Origin: a virus
Virus record (IMG/VR): IMGVR_UViG_3300044846_002495
Location: 1 to 31,169 of that record
Direction: 5' to 3' (one strand)
DNA: 31,169 nucleotides
Shown here: positions 14,681 to 23,117 of the stretch, in pieces
Position numbering within the stretch: the stretch's first letter is position 1
How the letters are laid out: every line of letters starts with the position of its first letter
Made by a program: the position numbers and the translations under genes
The notes under the pieces: model-generated
The model's database searches: none
Told to the model about the DNA's origin: nothing
What the model saw: only the letters and a program-made list of their open reading frames with translations

Positions 14681-14784
14681 GCTTGTTCCTCGGGTGCTGG
14701 CGTTGCGGGGATTTGTCCGGCCGCGTCGGGGTCGGGAAGGTCGATGATTTCGGGCGGGTAGGTGTCGGCGGTTGTGTCGGTCAT
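14677..14784 (-). CDS. 35-aa acidic proline-rich microprotein
   Basis: A 35-residue protein (MTDTTADTYPPEIIDLPDP, then GQIPATPAPEEQA), acidic and proline-rich, probably disordered. TAGGACAC lies before the ATG at 14784, and the stop overlaps the endolysin ATG (ATGA), which supports it as a translated leader gene. It may mainly serve to couple endolysin translation to the tail genes. Confidence 0.62.
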   Translation of the reverse strand: MTDTTADTYPPEIIDLPDPDAAGQIPATPAPEEQA

Positions 14785-14792
14785 GTTGTGTC

Positions 14793-15275
14793 CTAGAAAG
14801 GTTGAACCATTAGAAAGCGGGCGGCGAATCCTGCGGCGGTGCCGGTTGTGCGGTAGCGAAGTTGGAAAGTGTGAGGGCCAACGGCAAGCCCCGCCGGGTC
14901 GATGATTGCCCGAACGTTTGTGAGGTTGACCGCCAAATAGGCCGGGCCTGAGTTGGAGTTTGCCAGCAAGTCAGCAAACAAAACGCCGTCAACGTACAAA
15001 CCAATTCCGGCGGTTGTGTTGGAAGGGCTATCAACGTAGGCCGAAGCGGTAACAAGAACTCGCGTTGTGTTTGTTGTGTTGATTGTGACAGTTGGGCCGA
15101 CTGTCGCGAGGTTCGTGTAACTCGTGGCCGTCGTTGTTTGGTACACGTCCACGAAGTTGTATGACCACGGGAGTTCCGTATCTTGTGCGCGCGGTGCGGT
15201 TTCCAAAACACGGACACGGCGCTCAAGTTCTTTGAGATACGTTCCCAAGTCCTCGGGTGTTGGAATGTCAGGCAC
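14793..15275 (-). CDS. minor tail protein
   Basis: A 160-aa protein. An N-terminal helix (EDLGTYLKELERRVRVLET) that may trimerise is followed by a beta-rich body (SYTNLATVGPTVTINTTNTTRVLVTASAYVDSP, GIGLYVDGVLFADLLAN, THFQLRYRTTG-like), typical of small fibre or adhesin modules. GTG at 15275 has AGGAGAAG upstream and lies 5 bases inside the tail-hub gene. Likely attached to the tail tip. Confidence 0.68.
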   Translation of the reverse strand: MPDIPTPEDLGTYLKELERRVRVLETAPRAQDTELPWSYNFVDVYQTTTATSYTNLATVGPTVTINTTNTTRVLVTASAYVDSPSNTTAGIGLYVDGVLFADLLANSNSGPAYLAVNLTNVRAIIDPAGLAVGPHTFQLRYRTTGTAAGFAARFLMVQPF

Positions 15276-16389
15276 TCGGTTCTTCTCCTAATGTCAACGT
15301 GACGGCTTCGGTTCCTTCGTCGTCCACCTCTACGGCGTAACCGACAATCCTTCGGAACGTGTCCAACCCGTCGGGGAAGCGTGGTGAAAAGTTAGGTGGA
15401 ATAATAATGCGGCAAGCGTCGCCGGTTATGTATGCCCCGAGTACCGGGTCCAAGTCTGCGCGAACCGTAAGCGTCGGCAACACGACGGGCGTTGCCGTGT
15501 AAGTGACACGGGCGCGGGCGCGGGCATCTAGGTTCGCTTGTTCGGTTTCGTCCTTGAGAGATACAACGTCCTCAAGTAACGGGTAGCCGGGGCCGCCAGC
15601 GCTGATCGGTTGGATTTGCTGCGCATCGGCGGCCGACGCAATAAGCATCGCGTCGCCCTCACCGTTGCCGGTCGCCCAAACCTTGTTACTCACTCGGGTT
15701 CCGTCGGTAGGCCAGGTGAACGAAAGAACGTTGCGGCCAACCTCGAAAACGTGGCCGCTTTGTTGGAAGTTGCGGCCGCGCCGCGGATAAGAAAGCCGAA
15801 GCGTTTTCACAAGTGTTGAACCTGACCACGCCGGTTCAATTGCCCAATCAAACCCGCGGTCCATTGTCGCCAAGTCCTCGAACGCTTCGGCAACGGGTTT
15901 GAGTTCGTATCTTCCGAAACTGAAATCGCGGGCAACGCCTGAGGTTGCGGCAACGGTCGTGATGTTTATGTTGCCGCCGGGTGATGCTTGCGCGTTGTCC
16001 ACTAACGCCCGGGCAATGGTGAGTTGGTCGGTTGCGGTCCATGCTGCGGCGTAGTCAATGCGGCGGCGCCGAAAATAGGACCAATCTTCTGCGGCTCGAA
16101 TGTTGCGGGTTTGGTTGTCGTCGTTGTATGGCGCCATCCAAATTATGCCGCACCATACGACCACGCCTTCGCGTTCAATGATGAGTTGGCGTCGGGCTTC
16201 GTCTACCGCGTCGTTTAGTGTTGCGGCGGTTGTGCGGTTCGCTGCGGTTGTTGGTGCGGGGAGAGCTAGAACGCCCGAGGCTTCGCCCGCGTCGTTCAAT
16301 GTTTGTGAGAACGAAAGTGAACGGAGCGGCAGTTCGGCAAGTTTTGTGCCGGTTCGTAGGTCGGCGGCTATGCAACGATAAGCAGCCAC
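15268..16389 (-). CDS. tail hub / minor tail protein (ReqiPepy6 Gp37-like)
   Basis: A 373-aa protein starting with AAYRCIAADLRTGTKLAELPLRSLSFSQTLNDAGEASGVL, then LIIEREGVVVWCGIIW. This is the actinophage minor tail protein type akin to siphovirus ReqiPepy6 Gp37, the hub that caps the tail tube (gp27/gp44-like). The C-terminal half continues in beta-rich hub segments. The open frame runs upstream into the previous gene; GTG at 16389, two bases after that gene's stop, is the sensible start. Confidence 0.78.
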   Translation of the reverse strand: MAAYRCIAADLRTGTKLAELPLRSLSFSQTLNDAGEASGVLALPAPTTAANRTTAATLNDAVDEARRQLIIEREGVVVWCGIIWMAPYNDDNQTRNIRAAEDWSYFRRRRIDYAAAWTATDQLTIARALVDNAQASPGGNINITTVAATSGVARDFSFGRYELKPVAEAFEDLATMDRGFDWAIEPAWSGSTLVKTLRLSYPRRGRNFQQSGHVFEVGRNVLSFTWPTDGTRVSNKVWATGNGEGDAMLIASAADAQQIQPISAGGPGYPLLEDVVSLKDETEQANLDARARARVTYTATPVVLPTLTVRADLDPVLGAYITGDACRIIIPPNFSPRFPDGLDTFRRIVGYAVEVDDEGTEAVTLTLGEEPSA

Positions 16390-16391
16390 GG

Positions 16392-17489
16392 TTACGACGG
16401 AGCGCCTGAAGGTCCGATATCTTCGATTGTAAATTGCGATGCCGACGCCGCACCGTTGACTTGAAAAGTTCCACCAACTACTGCTTGAAATCGGAGCGTG
16501 AAGATAGTTGGCACGGCCGGAGAGGTTCCAACGAAAACGCCCGCGTTCTGTACGCCGTCGCCTATGGTTGAGTTCTGTTGAAAAAACCGACCGACGGCAG
16601 CCGAGGTGGTCGCGTTGTAAAGTTCCAAAAGGCCACCGCCGCCAACGTTCGCGTAGTTTGCTGTCCAAGTAAAACGCAAGCGCCGGTTAGTAGCGGTGTT
16701 GACTGTCAAACGGTACGCCGCGCTGATCTCCGAAGGCGTCAGCGAAAAAGTTGAGAAGGATGAAGTAGTAGAAAAATGAGCGACCGTGCCCCACGGCATG
16801 TTCCACGGGCGACGGTATTGCGAGCCGTTGAAAAAGTAGGGGCCTTCGTCGATCGTGTTCAAGTTCAGGTAGTACGCCTGACCGTCAACCGGTGAAGGAT
16901 TCGCGACAGTAGCAAGCGCCGAACTGTTGTAGGTCGGAATCTTTCCGATCTGATTTGCAACGGTGCGAAGGTCGGTGATTTCTGCCGTGACGATTGAAGT
17001 ATCGCCAGCGGCAACGGCAACACGCGCCAACACCAACGAGTTTGGAAAACTTGAAAGCGACGGGTCTACAGGTGACGCCGCCGGGGTACCGGTCACGACA
17101 ATGATTCGCGCATCACTAGAGGCGCCCGAATAGTTCGCGTCGCGCGCCTGCGCAATGATGAGATCACGGCGCGGGTTCGTAGCGTCGGCCGCTGAAATCG
17201 CAACCGACAAAGTGCCGTCGTTCCATAAATGGTAGGCCCCTTGATTTGCCGATTGTGTGCCACGAATAAAACAACCGCCCGCCGCAACGTTCACCGTCAT
17301 GTTCGGCGTTCCGTTCTGAGTCACCGCCAAGTCGGTTGCTCGAACAACACCATGAGCCGGGTCAGACGAAGCGACACCGCCAGCGAATGAGCCGGTGACA
17401 CTCCCCAACATTCCCGCCAACATGAGTCGGGTTTCCTCGGCCGGGTGCGAATTGCCTTGAATAAAAATCGGGGTTGAACGAACGGGCAT
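16392..17489 (-). CDS. baseplate/tail fibre protein
   Basis: A 365-aa protein. The N-terminal module (about 1-170: TPIFIQGNSHPAEETRLML, GVVRATDLAVTQNGTPNMTVNV, GGCFIRGTQSANQGAYHLWNDG, AADATNPRRDLIIAQ, ITDLR) is common to actinophage baseplate or fibre-anchor proteins. The C-terminal half (about 200-365) is a different Asn/Thr/Ser-rich beta domain that is probably receptor-binding. ATG at 17489 with AAGGAC nearby. Sequence divergence between the halves is expected for host-range proteins. Confidence 0.8.
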   Translation of the reverse strand: MPVRSTPIFIQGNSHPAEETRLMLAGMLGSVTGSFAGGVASSDPAHGVVRATDLAVTQNGTPNMTVNVAAGGCFIRGTQSANQGAYHLWNDGTLSVAISAADATNPRRDLIIAQARDANYSGASSDARIIVVTGTPAASPVDPSLSSFPNSLVLARVAVAAGDTSIVTAEITDLRTVANQIGKIPTYNSSALATVANPSPVDGQAYYLNLNTIDEGPYFFNGSQYRRPWNMPWGTVAHFSTTSSFSTFSLTPSEISAAYRLTVNTATNRRLRFTWTANYANVGGGGLLELYNATTSAAVGRFFQQNSTIGDGVQNAGVFVGTSPAVPTIFTLRFQAVVGGTFQVNGAASASQFTIEDIGPSGAPS

Positions 17490-17498
17490 AAGTAGTCC

Positions 17499-18350
17499 TT
17501 AAATCCACGCGGAACGGAAAGAAAAAGAAACGGAACCGGTACCGGAAGTACCGGCCAAACGAATGGCGTTGTCTCCAGGTTGAACGGCGAACCATTGCGA
17601 ACCAACGACAAGCCATGAGTAACGCGAAGCCGTACCGTTCAACAAAACCGAACGGGCCAGCGAGTCAACCACCAACGTTTCGCCAGCGGCAACGGTGCCG
17701 GTGAATGCGAGTGTTTCGCCGGTTGTGATGTTCTCGAGCGTCGGGTTGACGATTGGCCCCGAGATAGTTGCGACCCACGGGGCGCCGAACTCACCGGCGT
17801 TGCTGGCCGTGAGTTGCCCGCCCGACACCGCCCCGCCGAAGCTGAGGGGAAACGTTACGGGGAACGTTACGCCAGTACCCGCCACGGTCGCTTGCGATGC
17901 GGTTTCGGTTATCAGGGTTTGAGAATAAACACGGGGGTCCGTGGCGTACCATTCGACCACGGCGCGGCCGTGGCCGTTCAAATAGTTTCGGTCCACGGGT
18001 AGGGACAGTTTGCGAACACGGGCGCCAACCTGAACGGCCGTGCCACGGGCAAGCCCCGGGATTTGAACACCGAGCGCCGCTTCGGATTCTGCGCCAACAA
18101 CAAGGGCCGACGAGAAATCTTGCCAAACCGTTTCCGAAGGGTGAGGCGCCACCACCTCGATTTCGGCGACAATGGACCGGCCCCCCAAATAGTCGGTGCC
18201 AGCAAACAAGCCATGAGCGCGGGCGCGTGTTTGGTCCGACGTGCGCACTTCCGGGGCGTCGTGAAAGCCGCTGAGTTCGGCCAGTAGATACGGGGAACCG
18301 TCACCCCCAATAGTGAGGCCCCCGAAAGTCATCGTCCAATCGGTAGGCAT
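17499..18350 (-). CDS. distal tail protein (Dit-like)
   Basis: A 283-aa protein between tape measure and hub, the standard Dit position. The N-terminal part (GLTIGGDGSPYLLAELSGFHDAPEVRTSDQTRARAHGLFAGTDYLGGRSIVAEIEV) matches the first domain of siphovirus Dit proteins; the C-terminal part is a galectin-like or carbohydrate-binding-type beta domain ending SVSFSFRSAWI. It forms the ring joining tube to tip. ATG at 18350 shares a base with the tape-measure stop (TAATG). Confidence 0.78.
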   Translation of the reverse strand: MPTDWTMTFGGLTIGGDGSPYLLAELSGFHDAPEVRTSDQTRARAHGLFAGTDYLGGRSIVAEIEVVAPHPSETVWQDFSSALVVGAESEAALGVQIPGLARGTAVQVGARVRKLSLPVDRNYLNGHGRAVVEWYATDPRVYSQTLITETASQATVAGTGVTFPVTFPLSFGGAVSGGQLTASNAGEFGAPWVATISGPIVNPTLENITTGETLAFTGTVAAGETLVVDSLARSVLLNGTASRYSWLVVGSQWFAVQPGDNAIRLAGTSGTGSVSFSFRSAWI

Positions 18351-20728
18351 TACCCGGCAACCTTTCGCGACCAAAGAACTTCGCGGCCTATGTCATACGC
18401 CGAAGCGTTGGAACCGTTGACGTACACGTTCACGGTATCGCCGCCGACGCCAGGTCCAACCCCGGCGCTTTCCAACATTCGTGAACTATCACGGTTTGAG
18501 AAAATCCGAACGCTTGACCCGATCTTGTGACCAATTTCGGGGCCTTCCTCGCCGACGGTGAACCATCCATCGGTCATGCGGCCACCCTTAGCCCACGGCG
18601 TGTAGTAGTTGCCATCGTTGCCGGGTGTGCCGTAGTTGACGTAATGGTAACTCTCGGCCGTGTAAACGCTTTTCGTGTACGCCCGCAACTTCTCGAGTTC
18701 CGCGTTGACTGCCGCAACGTTGCTCGTCACCGGAACGTGAACGCCTTTGCCGTCTACCGCGTCCGCGGTGTTGCCAACGCCGAGAATGTCATAGGACAAG
18801 TTCTTTGCGGCTTGTGAGTTCGGATCGAAACCGAAACCCTTTAGGTCTTGGAATTGTTGCAAAAGTTGTTCGGACCCTGCGCCGTCGGCTTGCGCGCTTT
18901 TCAATTCTAAGATGTCGCCCTTGTATGCAATGGCGGCGGTTGCGTTTGCGTAGGTTGCGTCTTTTGCTTGTTTGGAGTTCGGGCCGTAGTCGCGTACCGC
19001 AACGTTCAGCGCCTCTTGTGCTTTTGTCGCTTCGGTTTGTGATCGGTAAGCGGCGAACCACGGGTCGGTTTGTGCGCGTAGTTCGTCGGCAAGTGTTTTC
19101 AAGTCTTGAACTTGTTTAGCGACGGCGGCCGCTGCGTTTGTTGAAGCCCCGGCCATGCCTTCAAAAACGCGGGTTGTTGCTGAGCCTTTGGTCCCTGCGT
19201 TTTCGTATTGGTCTTGTAGGTCGTCAAAGGTCAACACGAGGTCTTTGATTTCGGTGTTGTTGAGTTCGCCCGAATCCTTGAGCCGTATCATTTCCTGCGC
19301 CACTACGTCGCCGCCTGCGGCAAGTTCGCGCATTTTTTCAACCAACGAATCCGCGGAGGCCTCTGTTCTGAAGAACAAGTCGCTGGACGCGTTGAACCCC
19401 TCGTCTTGTGATTCTTTGAAAGCGGTTCGGAACTTCTCGAACGAGTCCCCCGAGTTTGCTAACTCATTGCCCAACAGTTCAAGGTTTGTCGTTGTGCCGG
19501 TCAAGTTGTCGGCAATGTTTTTGTCGGCCAAAAGTTTTGCCGTTGCAATGTTCACATTGTCTTGAAGACTGCCGGTTGTTTTGTTGATTGCTTCGGCGTA
19601 GGCGTCTTGGCCCGCTGCGGCTTCGGCGGCGTCCTCGGCTTGTGCGCGTTGGTAAAACGAAAAGCCAATCATTGCCACGGTTGCGACGGCTAATGCGCCA
19701 GCAAGTCCCGTGGTGAGTGCGGTTGCCATGAACGAGGCAGTTTGCGACGACTTGGTCATTGAAGCGGTGAGCCCGTAGATCGCTTCCTGAGCTGACGCGA
19801 TACCACGCGACACCGCTTCAAACACGGGGGCGAAAACGTCGGCAAGTTTTGCAACAACGGTGACGACACCCGCTCCAATTGTCGCCAGTCCGGCAACCGC
19901 CGTGATGCCAGTTTGTACGCCGTCGGGTAACGCTTGAAAAGATTCAACAAGGAACTCGACACCGTCGGCGGCGGTTGAAACTATCGGAACAAGCGTGGCG
20001 CCAATCTGTTCTTGAAGGTTGCCAAGTTTGACCTTGAGTTGGTCTAGGGGTGTTTGTGCCGCTTCGGCCGCGCCCCCAAACTCTTTGCCGAGTTCTGCGA
20101 GAATTATTTTTTGGGCGCCGAGCGTGTCGCCCGCTTCGCTCATTGTTTTGATTTGGTCGCGTTGTTGTTCGTTGAACGTGACCCCGGCTTTGGTGAGTTT
20201 GCCCATTCCGCGCACCGGGTCGTTTAGTGCCTTGCCCAACATGACGGCGGCCGAACTGGCGTCGGTTCCCATGACTGCCGCCAAGTCCAACGCGTAGCCG
20301 GTCGCTTGGTCGAACACGTCGTTGCCTGCGCCAACCTCGTTGCGAACGTTTGTGAACGTCAGCAAAAGGTTTGCCGTTGATTGCACCAGTTCGTCGTCGG
20401 CGCCCGTCAAGTTTGAAAGCGATTCGGCGAGGCCCGAAACTTGTTCGGCCGTAGTCCATGAGGCGGCGCCGGTTGTCTTGATGACTCGTTCGGTTTCGCG
20501 TGAAATCTTTTGAGATTCAACCGCCGCGTCGAACGCGCCTTTTAGTGCAAACCCAACACCGGCAACGACACTCGCGGCCGCTGCGGTAACGGCCGGGGAA
20601 ATCTTCGAGCCCAGGTTCGCGAGTTTGCCGCTTGTGTTGTCCACTTCGTCGGACACGTTGCGCAAAGTTTTAGAGGCGCTGCGGTCCTCGCCGGTGAGGA
20701 CGATGGCTAGTTTGCGTTCGGTTGCCAT
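18350..20728 (-). CDS. tape measure protein
   Basis: A 792-aa, Ala-rich, mostly helical protein, the longest in the window. It starts with the TAMP-like region (ERKLAIVLTGEDRSASKTLRNVSDEVDNTSGKL) and has hydrophobic stretches around 43-68, 275-305 and 350-375. It sets tail length; at about 1.5 angstrom per residue the tail would be near 115-120 nm. It lies directly after the chaperone cassette, with GAGGACGG before its ATG. No lysozyme or peptidase domain is evident. Confidence 0.92.
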   Translation of the reverse strand: MATERKLAIVLTGEDRSASKTLRNVSDEVDNTSGKLANLGSKISPAVTAAAASVVAGVGFALKGAFDAAVESQKISRETERVIKTTGAASWTTAEQVSGLAESLSNLTGADDELVQSTANLLLTFTNVRNEVGAGNDVFDQATGYALDLAAVMGTDASSAAVMLGKALNDPVRGMGKLTKAGVTFNEQQRDQIKTMSEAGDTLGAQKIILAELGKEFGGAAEAAQTPLDQLKVKLGNLQEQIGATLVPIVSTAADGVEFLVESFQALPDGVQTGITAVAGLATIGAGVVTVVAKLADVFAPVFEAVSRGIASAQEAIYGLTASMTKSSQTASFMATALTTGLAGALAVATVAMIGFSFYQRAQAEDAAEAAAGQDAYAEAINKTTGSLQDNVNIATAKLLADKNIADNLTGTTTNLELLGNELANSGDSFEKFRTAFKESQDEGFNASSDLFFRTEASADSLVEKMRELAAGGDVVAQEMIRLKDSGELNNTEIKDLVLTFDDLQDQYENAGTKGSATTRVFEGMAGASTNAAAAVAKQVQDLKTLADELRAQTDPWFAAYRSQTEATKAQEALNVAVRDYGPNSKQAKDATYANATAAIAYKGDILELKSAQADGAGSEQLLQQFQDLKGFGFDPNSQAAKNLSYDILGVGNTADAVDGKGVHVPVTSNVAAVNAELEKLRAYTKSVYTAESYHYVNYGTPGNDGNYYTPWAKGGRMTDGWFTVGEEGPEIGHKIGSSVRIFSNRDSSRMLESAGVGPGVGGDTVNVYVNGSNASAYDIGREVLWSRKVAG

Positions 20729-20731
20729 TGT

Positions 20732-21249
20732 TTACCGTCCTCTCGTCCGGGTGTCGGCTAGTGCGTTTATGTCGTCAAGGTATGCGTGTAGTTCGGGCAA
20801 TGAAAGGCGGGAAACTTCCCACGGTTTGAGCCCGTAGGTACGCGAAAGAACAGGCCAAACTTCTAGAAGTTTGGCCCTTAGGATTCCGGGTTTTCGTCGT
20901 CGGTTTCTTCGGGGTCGATAACGACGGCTTCCAACATTCCGGGGGCGCCGATGTTCTCGGGCCAGTTTTCTTCTACTTCGGAAAGTTGCAGCGACGGTTC
21001 ACCGCAAGCGCGGCGACCTAACCAAAACAACACCTGAAAAGAATCAATGTCAATAGAAGAACTGTCGCCCCAAAAAGCCGAGAGGGGCAGACCGCCGCAC
21101 GCCTTTCGCAATGCGACTCGTTCACTTATCGGCAAGTTGTCGGGGCAAACTTCGACGGTCACGCCGTCAACTGTCAACCGCAAAACTTTTCGGGCTTGTT
21201 GCTGAGCCTCTTTGCGTTTTGAAACGCCGGGCCGTGGTGCTTGTGCCAT
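20732..21249 (-). CDS. tail assembly chaperone, long form by -1 frameshift
   Basis: The first frame (20878-21249) codes a 123-aa protein ending EETDDENPES. A second open frame, -1 relative to it, continues without a convincing start of its own to the stop at 20732-20734 and codes LLEVWPVLSRTYGLKPWEV, then SLPELHAYLDDINALA. If ribosomes slip at AAACCCG (20893-20887), a 172-aa fusion results (121 + 51 residues). The gene pair sits just before the tape measure, where siphoviruses keep a frameshifted chaperone pair (lambda G/GT; actinophage homologues) that binds the tape measure during tail assembly. The coordinates given cover the fusion. Confidence 0.82.
20853..20893 (-). promoter_or_regulatory. 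programmed -1 frameshift signal: slippery heptamer and hairpin
   Basis: The heptamer A AAC CCG (20893-20887) fits X XXY YYZ in the zero frame. Ten bases later a 24-base perfect palindrome (20853-20876) can form a 10-bp stem, GGCCAAACTT, with a CTAG loop. The zero-frame stop (20880-20878) lies between them. Slippery site, spacer and stem match the usual bacterial/phage arrangement, though AAACCCG differs from the better-known GGGAAAG type. Confidence 0.7.
20878..21249 (-). CDS. tail assembly chaperone, short form
   Basis: A 123-aa protein: a basic helical start (RPGVSKRKEAQQQARKVLRLTVDG), a central fold with VEVCPDNLPISERVALRKACGG and SIDIDSFQVLFWLGRRACGEPSL, and an acidic tail (PEETDDENPES). 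It is the expected major product of the cassette, with the frameshifted form made at lower level. ATG at 21249; the 23-base gap upstream holds AGGAGGA close before the ATG, a very strong ribosome site fitting high expression. Confidence 0.8.
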   Translation of the reverse strand: MAQAPRPGVSKRKEAQQQARKVLRLTVDGVTVEVCPDNLPISERVALRKACGGLPLSAFWGDSSSIDIDSFQVLFWLGRRACGEPSLQLSEVEENWPENIGAPGMLEAVVIDPEETDDENPES

Positions 21250-21272
21250 GTTGTCCTCCTGCGGAACGTTGG

Positions 21273-21764
21273 CTAGTCGGGGTACGCCTGCGCAATAAGG
21301 CGTTCAAGTGCCGCGGTGAGTGCGGCCATAATGTCGTCCTCGTGTCGTGCGAGGGCGGCGTTCAATGCGTAGGGGCCTTGTGTCGGGTTCAATAGTTCCC
21401 AAGTGTTCCCAACCCACGGGGGGTGCTGGCGTCCCTTGCTTTGCTGATACTTCTCGGCGGCATACCAACCGCTTCGCCGTTTCGCTCCCCAAAAAGCGAT
21501 GTTGGCGAAAGCGGTTGGGTTGCTTTTCGCTTTCGATTTGTTGATTTGGACCCGTGCTTCGCGTTGCGTTGCGGTGCCTTTGATTGCGCGGGCGGCTTTG
21601 GATTGAATCCCACCCATTCGGTGCGCCTCGGCTATAGAAACGCGTTCGGCAATCTTGGCAACGTCCACGAGACCTAGCCGAAGTTCTTTCGGCAGGTTGT
21701 CCCCGGCCGCCTTCAAAGCTGCGCGAAAGTCGCGCAAGCCTTGAACGGTTACGACGGGCGCCAT
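21273..21764 (-). CDS. HK97 gp10-like tail/head completion protein
   Basis: A 163-aa protein with VQGLRDFRAALKAAGDNLPKELRLGLVDVAKIAERVSIAEAHR, then RAIKGTATQREARVQI and a basic/aromatic middle (FWGAKRRSGWYAAEKYQQSKGR). This matches the HK97-gp10-like family involved in joining head and tail. ATG at 21764 lies just after the tail-tube stop. It follows the tube gene rather than preceding it, a modest departure from the commonest order. Confidence 0.72.
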   Translation of the reverse strand: MAPVVTVQGLRDFRAALKAAGDNLPKELRLGLVDVAKIAERVSIAEAHRMGGIQSKAARAIKGTATQREARVQINKSKAKSNPTAFANIAFWGAKRRSGWYAAEKYQQSKGRQHPPWVGNTWELLNPTQGPYALNAALARHEDDIMAALTAALERLIAQAYPD

Positions 21765-21766
21765 TG

Positions 21767-22915
21767 TTACGGGGTCGCGTCGCTGTTTACAAGGGCGACG
21801 GTGATTGCCGACGCATCGGTGGACGAAGCAACGCACTTGAACGGCACGGACTGAGTGAGAATCTCACGGCCCCCAACCTGCGGGGTTGTTCCATCGACCC
21901 GAACGTTCGTGGTGATCGTGACCGAATCGCTGCCCGACGTGAACGAAGCAACGAGGGCGGCTTCGGTGCCAGTAACGAAGCGGCGGTATTGGGTCAGGTC
22001 GGTGAACTCAACGTCAAGGCTTCCCGTGTATTCGCGTAGCCCCATTTCCAACGGTTCGGAAATAAACTGCGACCCGAGGAACCGCCGGGCGTCATCGATC
22101 ATGTTGTCGCCGGAAAGGGTAAAAGCCTTCACGTTCACCGACGCGCCGCCGAGAGTGATAGCGGCGTGGTTGAACTTCAAAGGTTTGATGTTTGCCGGAT
22201 ACGTTGCCGAGGCAAGGGCGATGCCGAGGGTAAACGTTACGCCAGTACCCGAGGCCGAAGCGTTCGCGGAAAGGGTCGCGGCGGTTGCTGAAGTAACAGC
22301 GGCGATTGTTGTTCCTGACGGAATACCGGTGCCGCTAATTGGGTTCCCAATGTCCGAAGCGTTGAACGATGCGGAGGCGCTTGTGATTGCGGCAGAACCC
22401 GAAGTGGTCACGCCGTCGGTTACGGCCCGGTAGTCAATCTCTCGAACGCCCACAAGGTCGGCGCCAAGTGTTGCGATTTCGCCAGCGTTGCAAGCGAGTT
22501 CCCAACTCTTGATCTTCATACCCGCATAGGTGAACGGGTACACCGTGCCGTTGATTGCTGGCCGTCCAACTTGAACGGTGAGCGCGTCGCCGGTCAGGTC
22601 GCCAGGTGTGAAGGTGTGGGTGTACGGGCCGGAGCCGGTTGTTGCTACTGCGCCAAACATGGCGGTAAAAATCTTGCCAAGTCCGCGGTTGTAAAGTTCG
22701 TGCTGAACGGAACCGGTGACCGTAATGTCGCCGCCGTTCCATTGGTCCGACGTGAGAACACGGCGCCCGGCGATAATGCCCGACGATTCAAGGCGGTTCC
22801 GTTCCTGCCCAAGTGATTCGGAAACAAGGGGAAGAAACGCGGTGACGGCAACGGGTGTGCCGACCGTGCTTTCTAGTGCGTAGCCGATTTGCGCGGCGAT
22901 GCCGGTTCGGGTCAT
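21767..22915 (-). CDS. major tail tube protein with inserted Ig-like segment
   Basis: A 382-aa protein. The N-terminal (about 1-165: GYALESTVGTPVAVTAFLPL, QHELYNRGLGKIFTAMFG, TYAGMKIKSWELACN) and C-terminal parts (SLDVEFTDLTQYRRF, PQVGGREILTQSVPFKC) match the siphovirus tail tube family. Residues about 168-235 are a Ser/Ala/Thr-rich insert (FNASDIGNPISGTGIPSGTT, ATLSANASASGTGVTF) resembling small add-on domains in phage structural and surface proteins, likely displayed on the outside of the tube. AAAAGGAACC precedes the ATG, which overlaps the previous stop (ATGA). Confidence 0.85.
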   Translation of the reverse strand: MTRTGIAAQIGYALESTVGTPVAVTAFLPLVSESLGQERNRLESSGIIAGRRVLTSDQWNGGDITVTGSVQHELYNRGLGKIFTAMFGAVATTGSGPYTHTFTPGDLTGDALTVQVGRPAINGTVYPFTYAGMKIKSWELACNAGEIATLGADLVGVREIDYRAVTDGVTTSGSAAITSASASFNASDIGNPISGTGIPSGTTIAAVTSATAATLSANASASGTGVTFTLGIALASATYPANIKPLKFNHAAITLGGASVNVKAFTLSGDNMIDDARRFLGSQFISEPLEMGLREYTGSLDVEFTDLTQYRRFVTGTEAALVASFTSGSDSVTITTNVRVDGTTPQVGGREILTQSVPFKCVASSTDASAITVALVNSDATP

Positions 22916-23109
22916 GACGGTTCCTTTTCAATCGTTGGCGCGTCGGCCTTCGGGGTTTTTGGTGTTTTCGCTTCGGGCTTTGTTTTCCAACCCTGCGCGA
23001 CAAGTTGTGCGGCGAGTGCTTCGGTTGTGTCGATTGTTTCGCCGTTGGCGACTACTGCGCCAAAGTCGGTGCAATACAAGTCAACGCCGGTCGTGTTCGT
23101 GACTTTCAT
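22912..23109 (-). CDS. small head-tail region protein
   Basis: A 65-aa protein: a compact beta start (MKVTNTTGVDLYCTDFGAVVANGETIDT), a helix (EALAAQLVAQGW), and a Lys/Pro/Thr-rich tail (KPEAKTPKTPKADAPTIEK). This G..V..GE.i......A..L..QGW pattern recurs in small proteins between actinophage capsid and tail genes. Same design as the 75-aa protein at 24137-24364 (fold plus Ala/Pro/Lys tail). Confidence 0.65.
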   Translation of the reverse strand: MKVTNTTGVDLYCTDFGAVVANGETIDTTEALAAQLVAQGWKTKPEAKTPKTPKADAPTIEKEPS

Positions 23110-23117
23110 TCGGATTC

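Noticed and set aside
17499-18374. Plus-strand frames of 70-125 aa within the Dit gene (for example 17897-18274)
   Set aside because: Opposite-strand shadows with Arg/Pro-rich composition and no ribosome sites.
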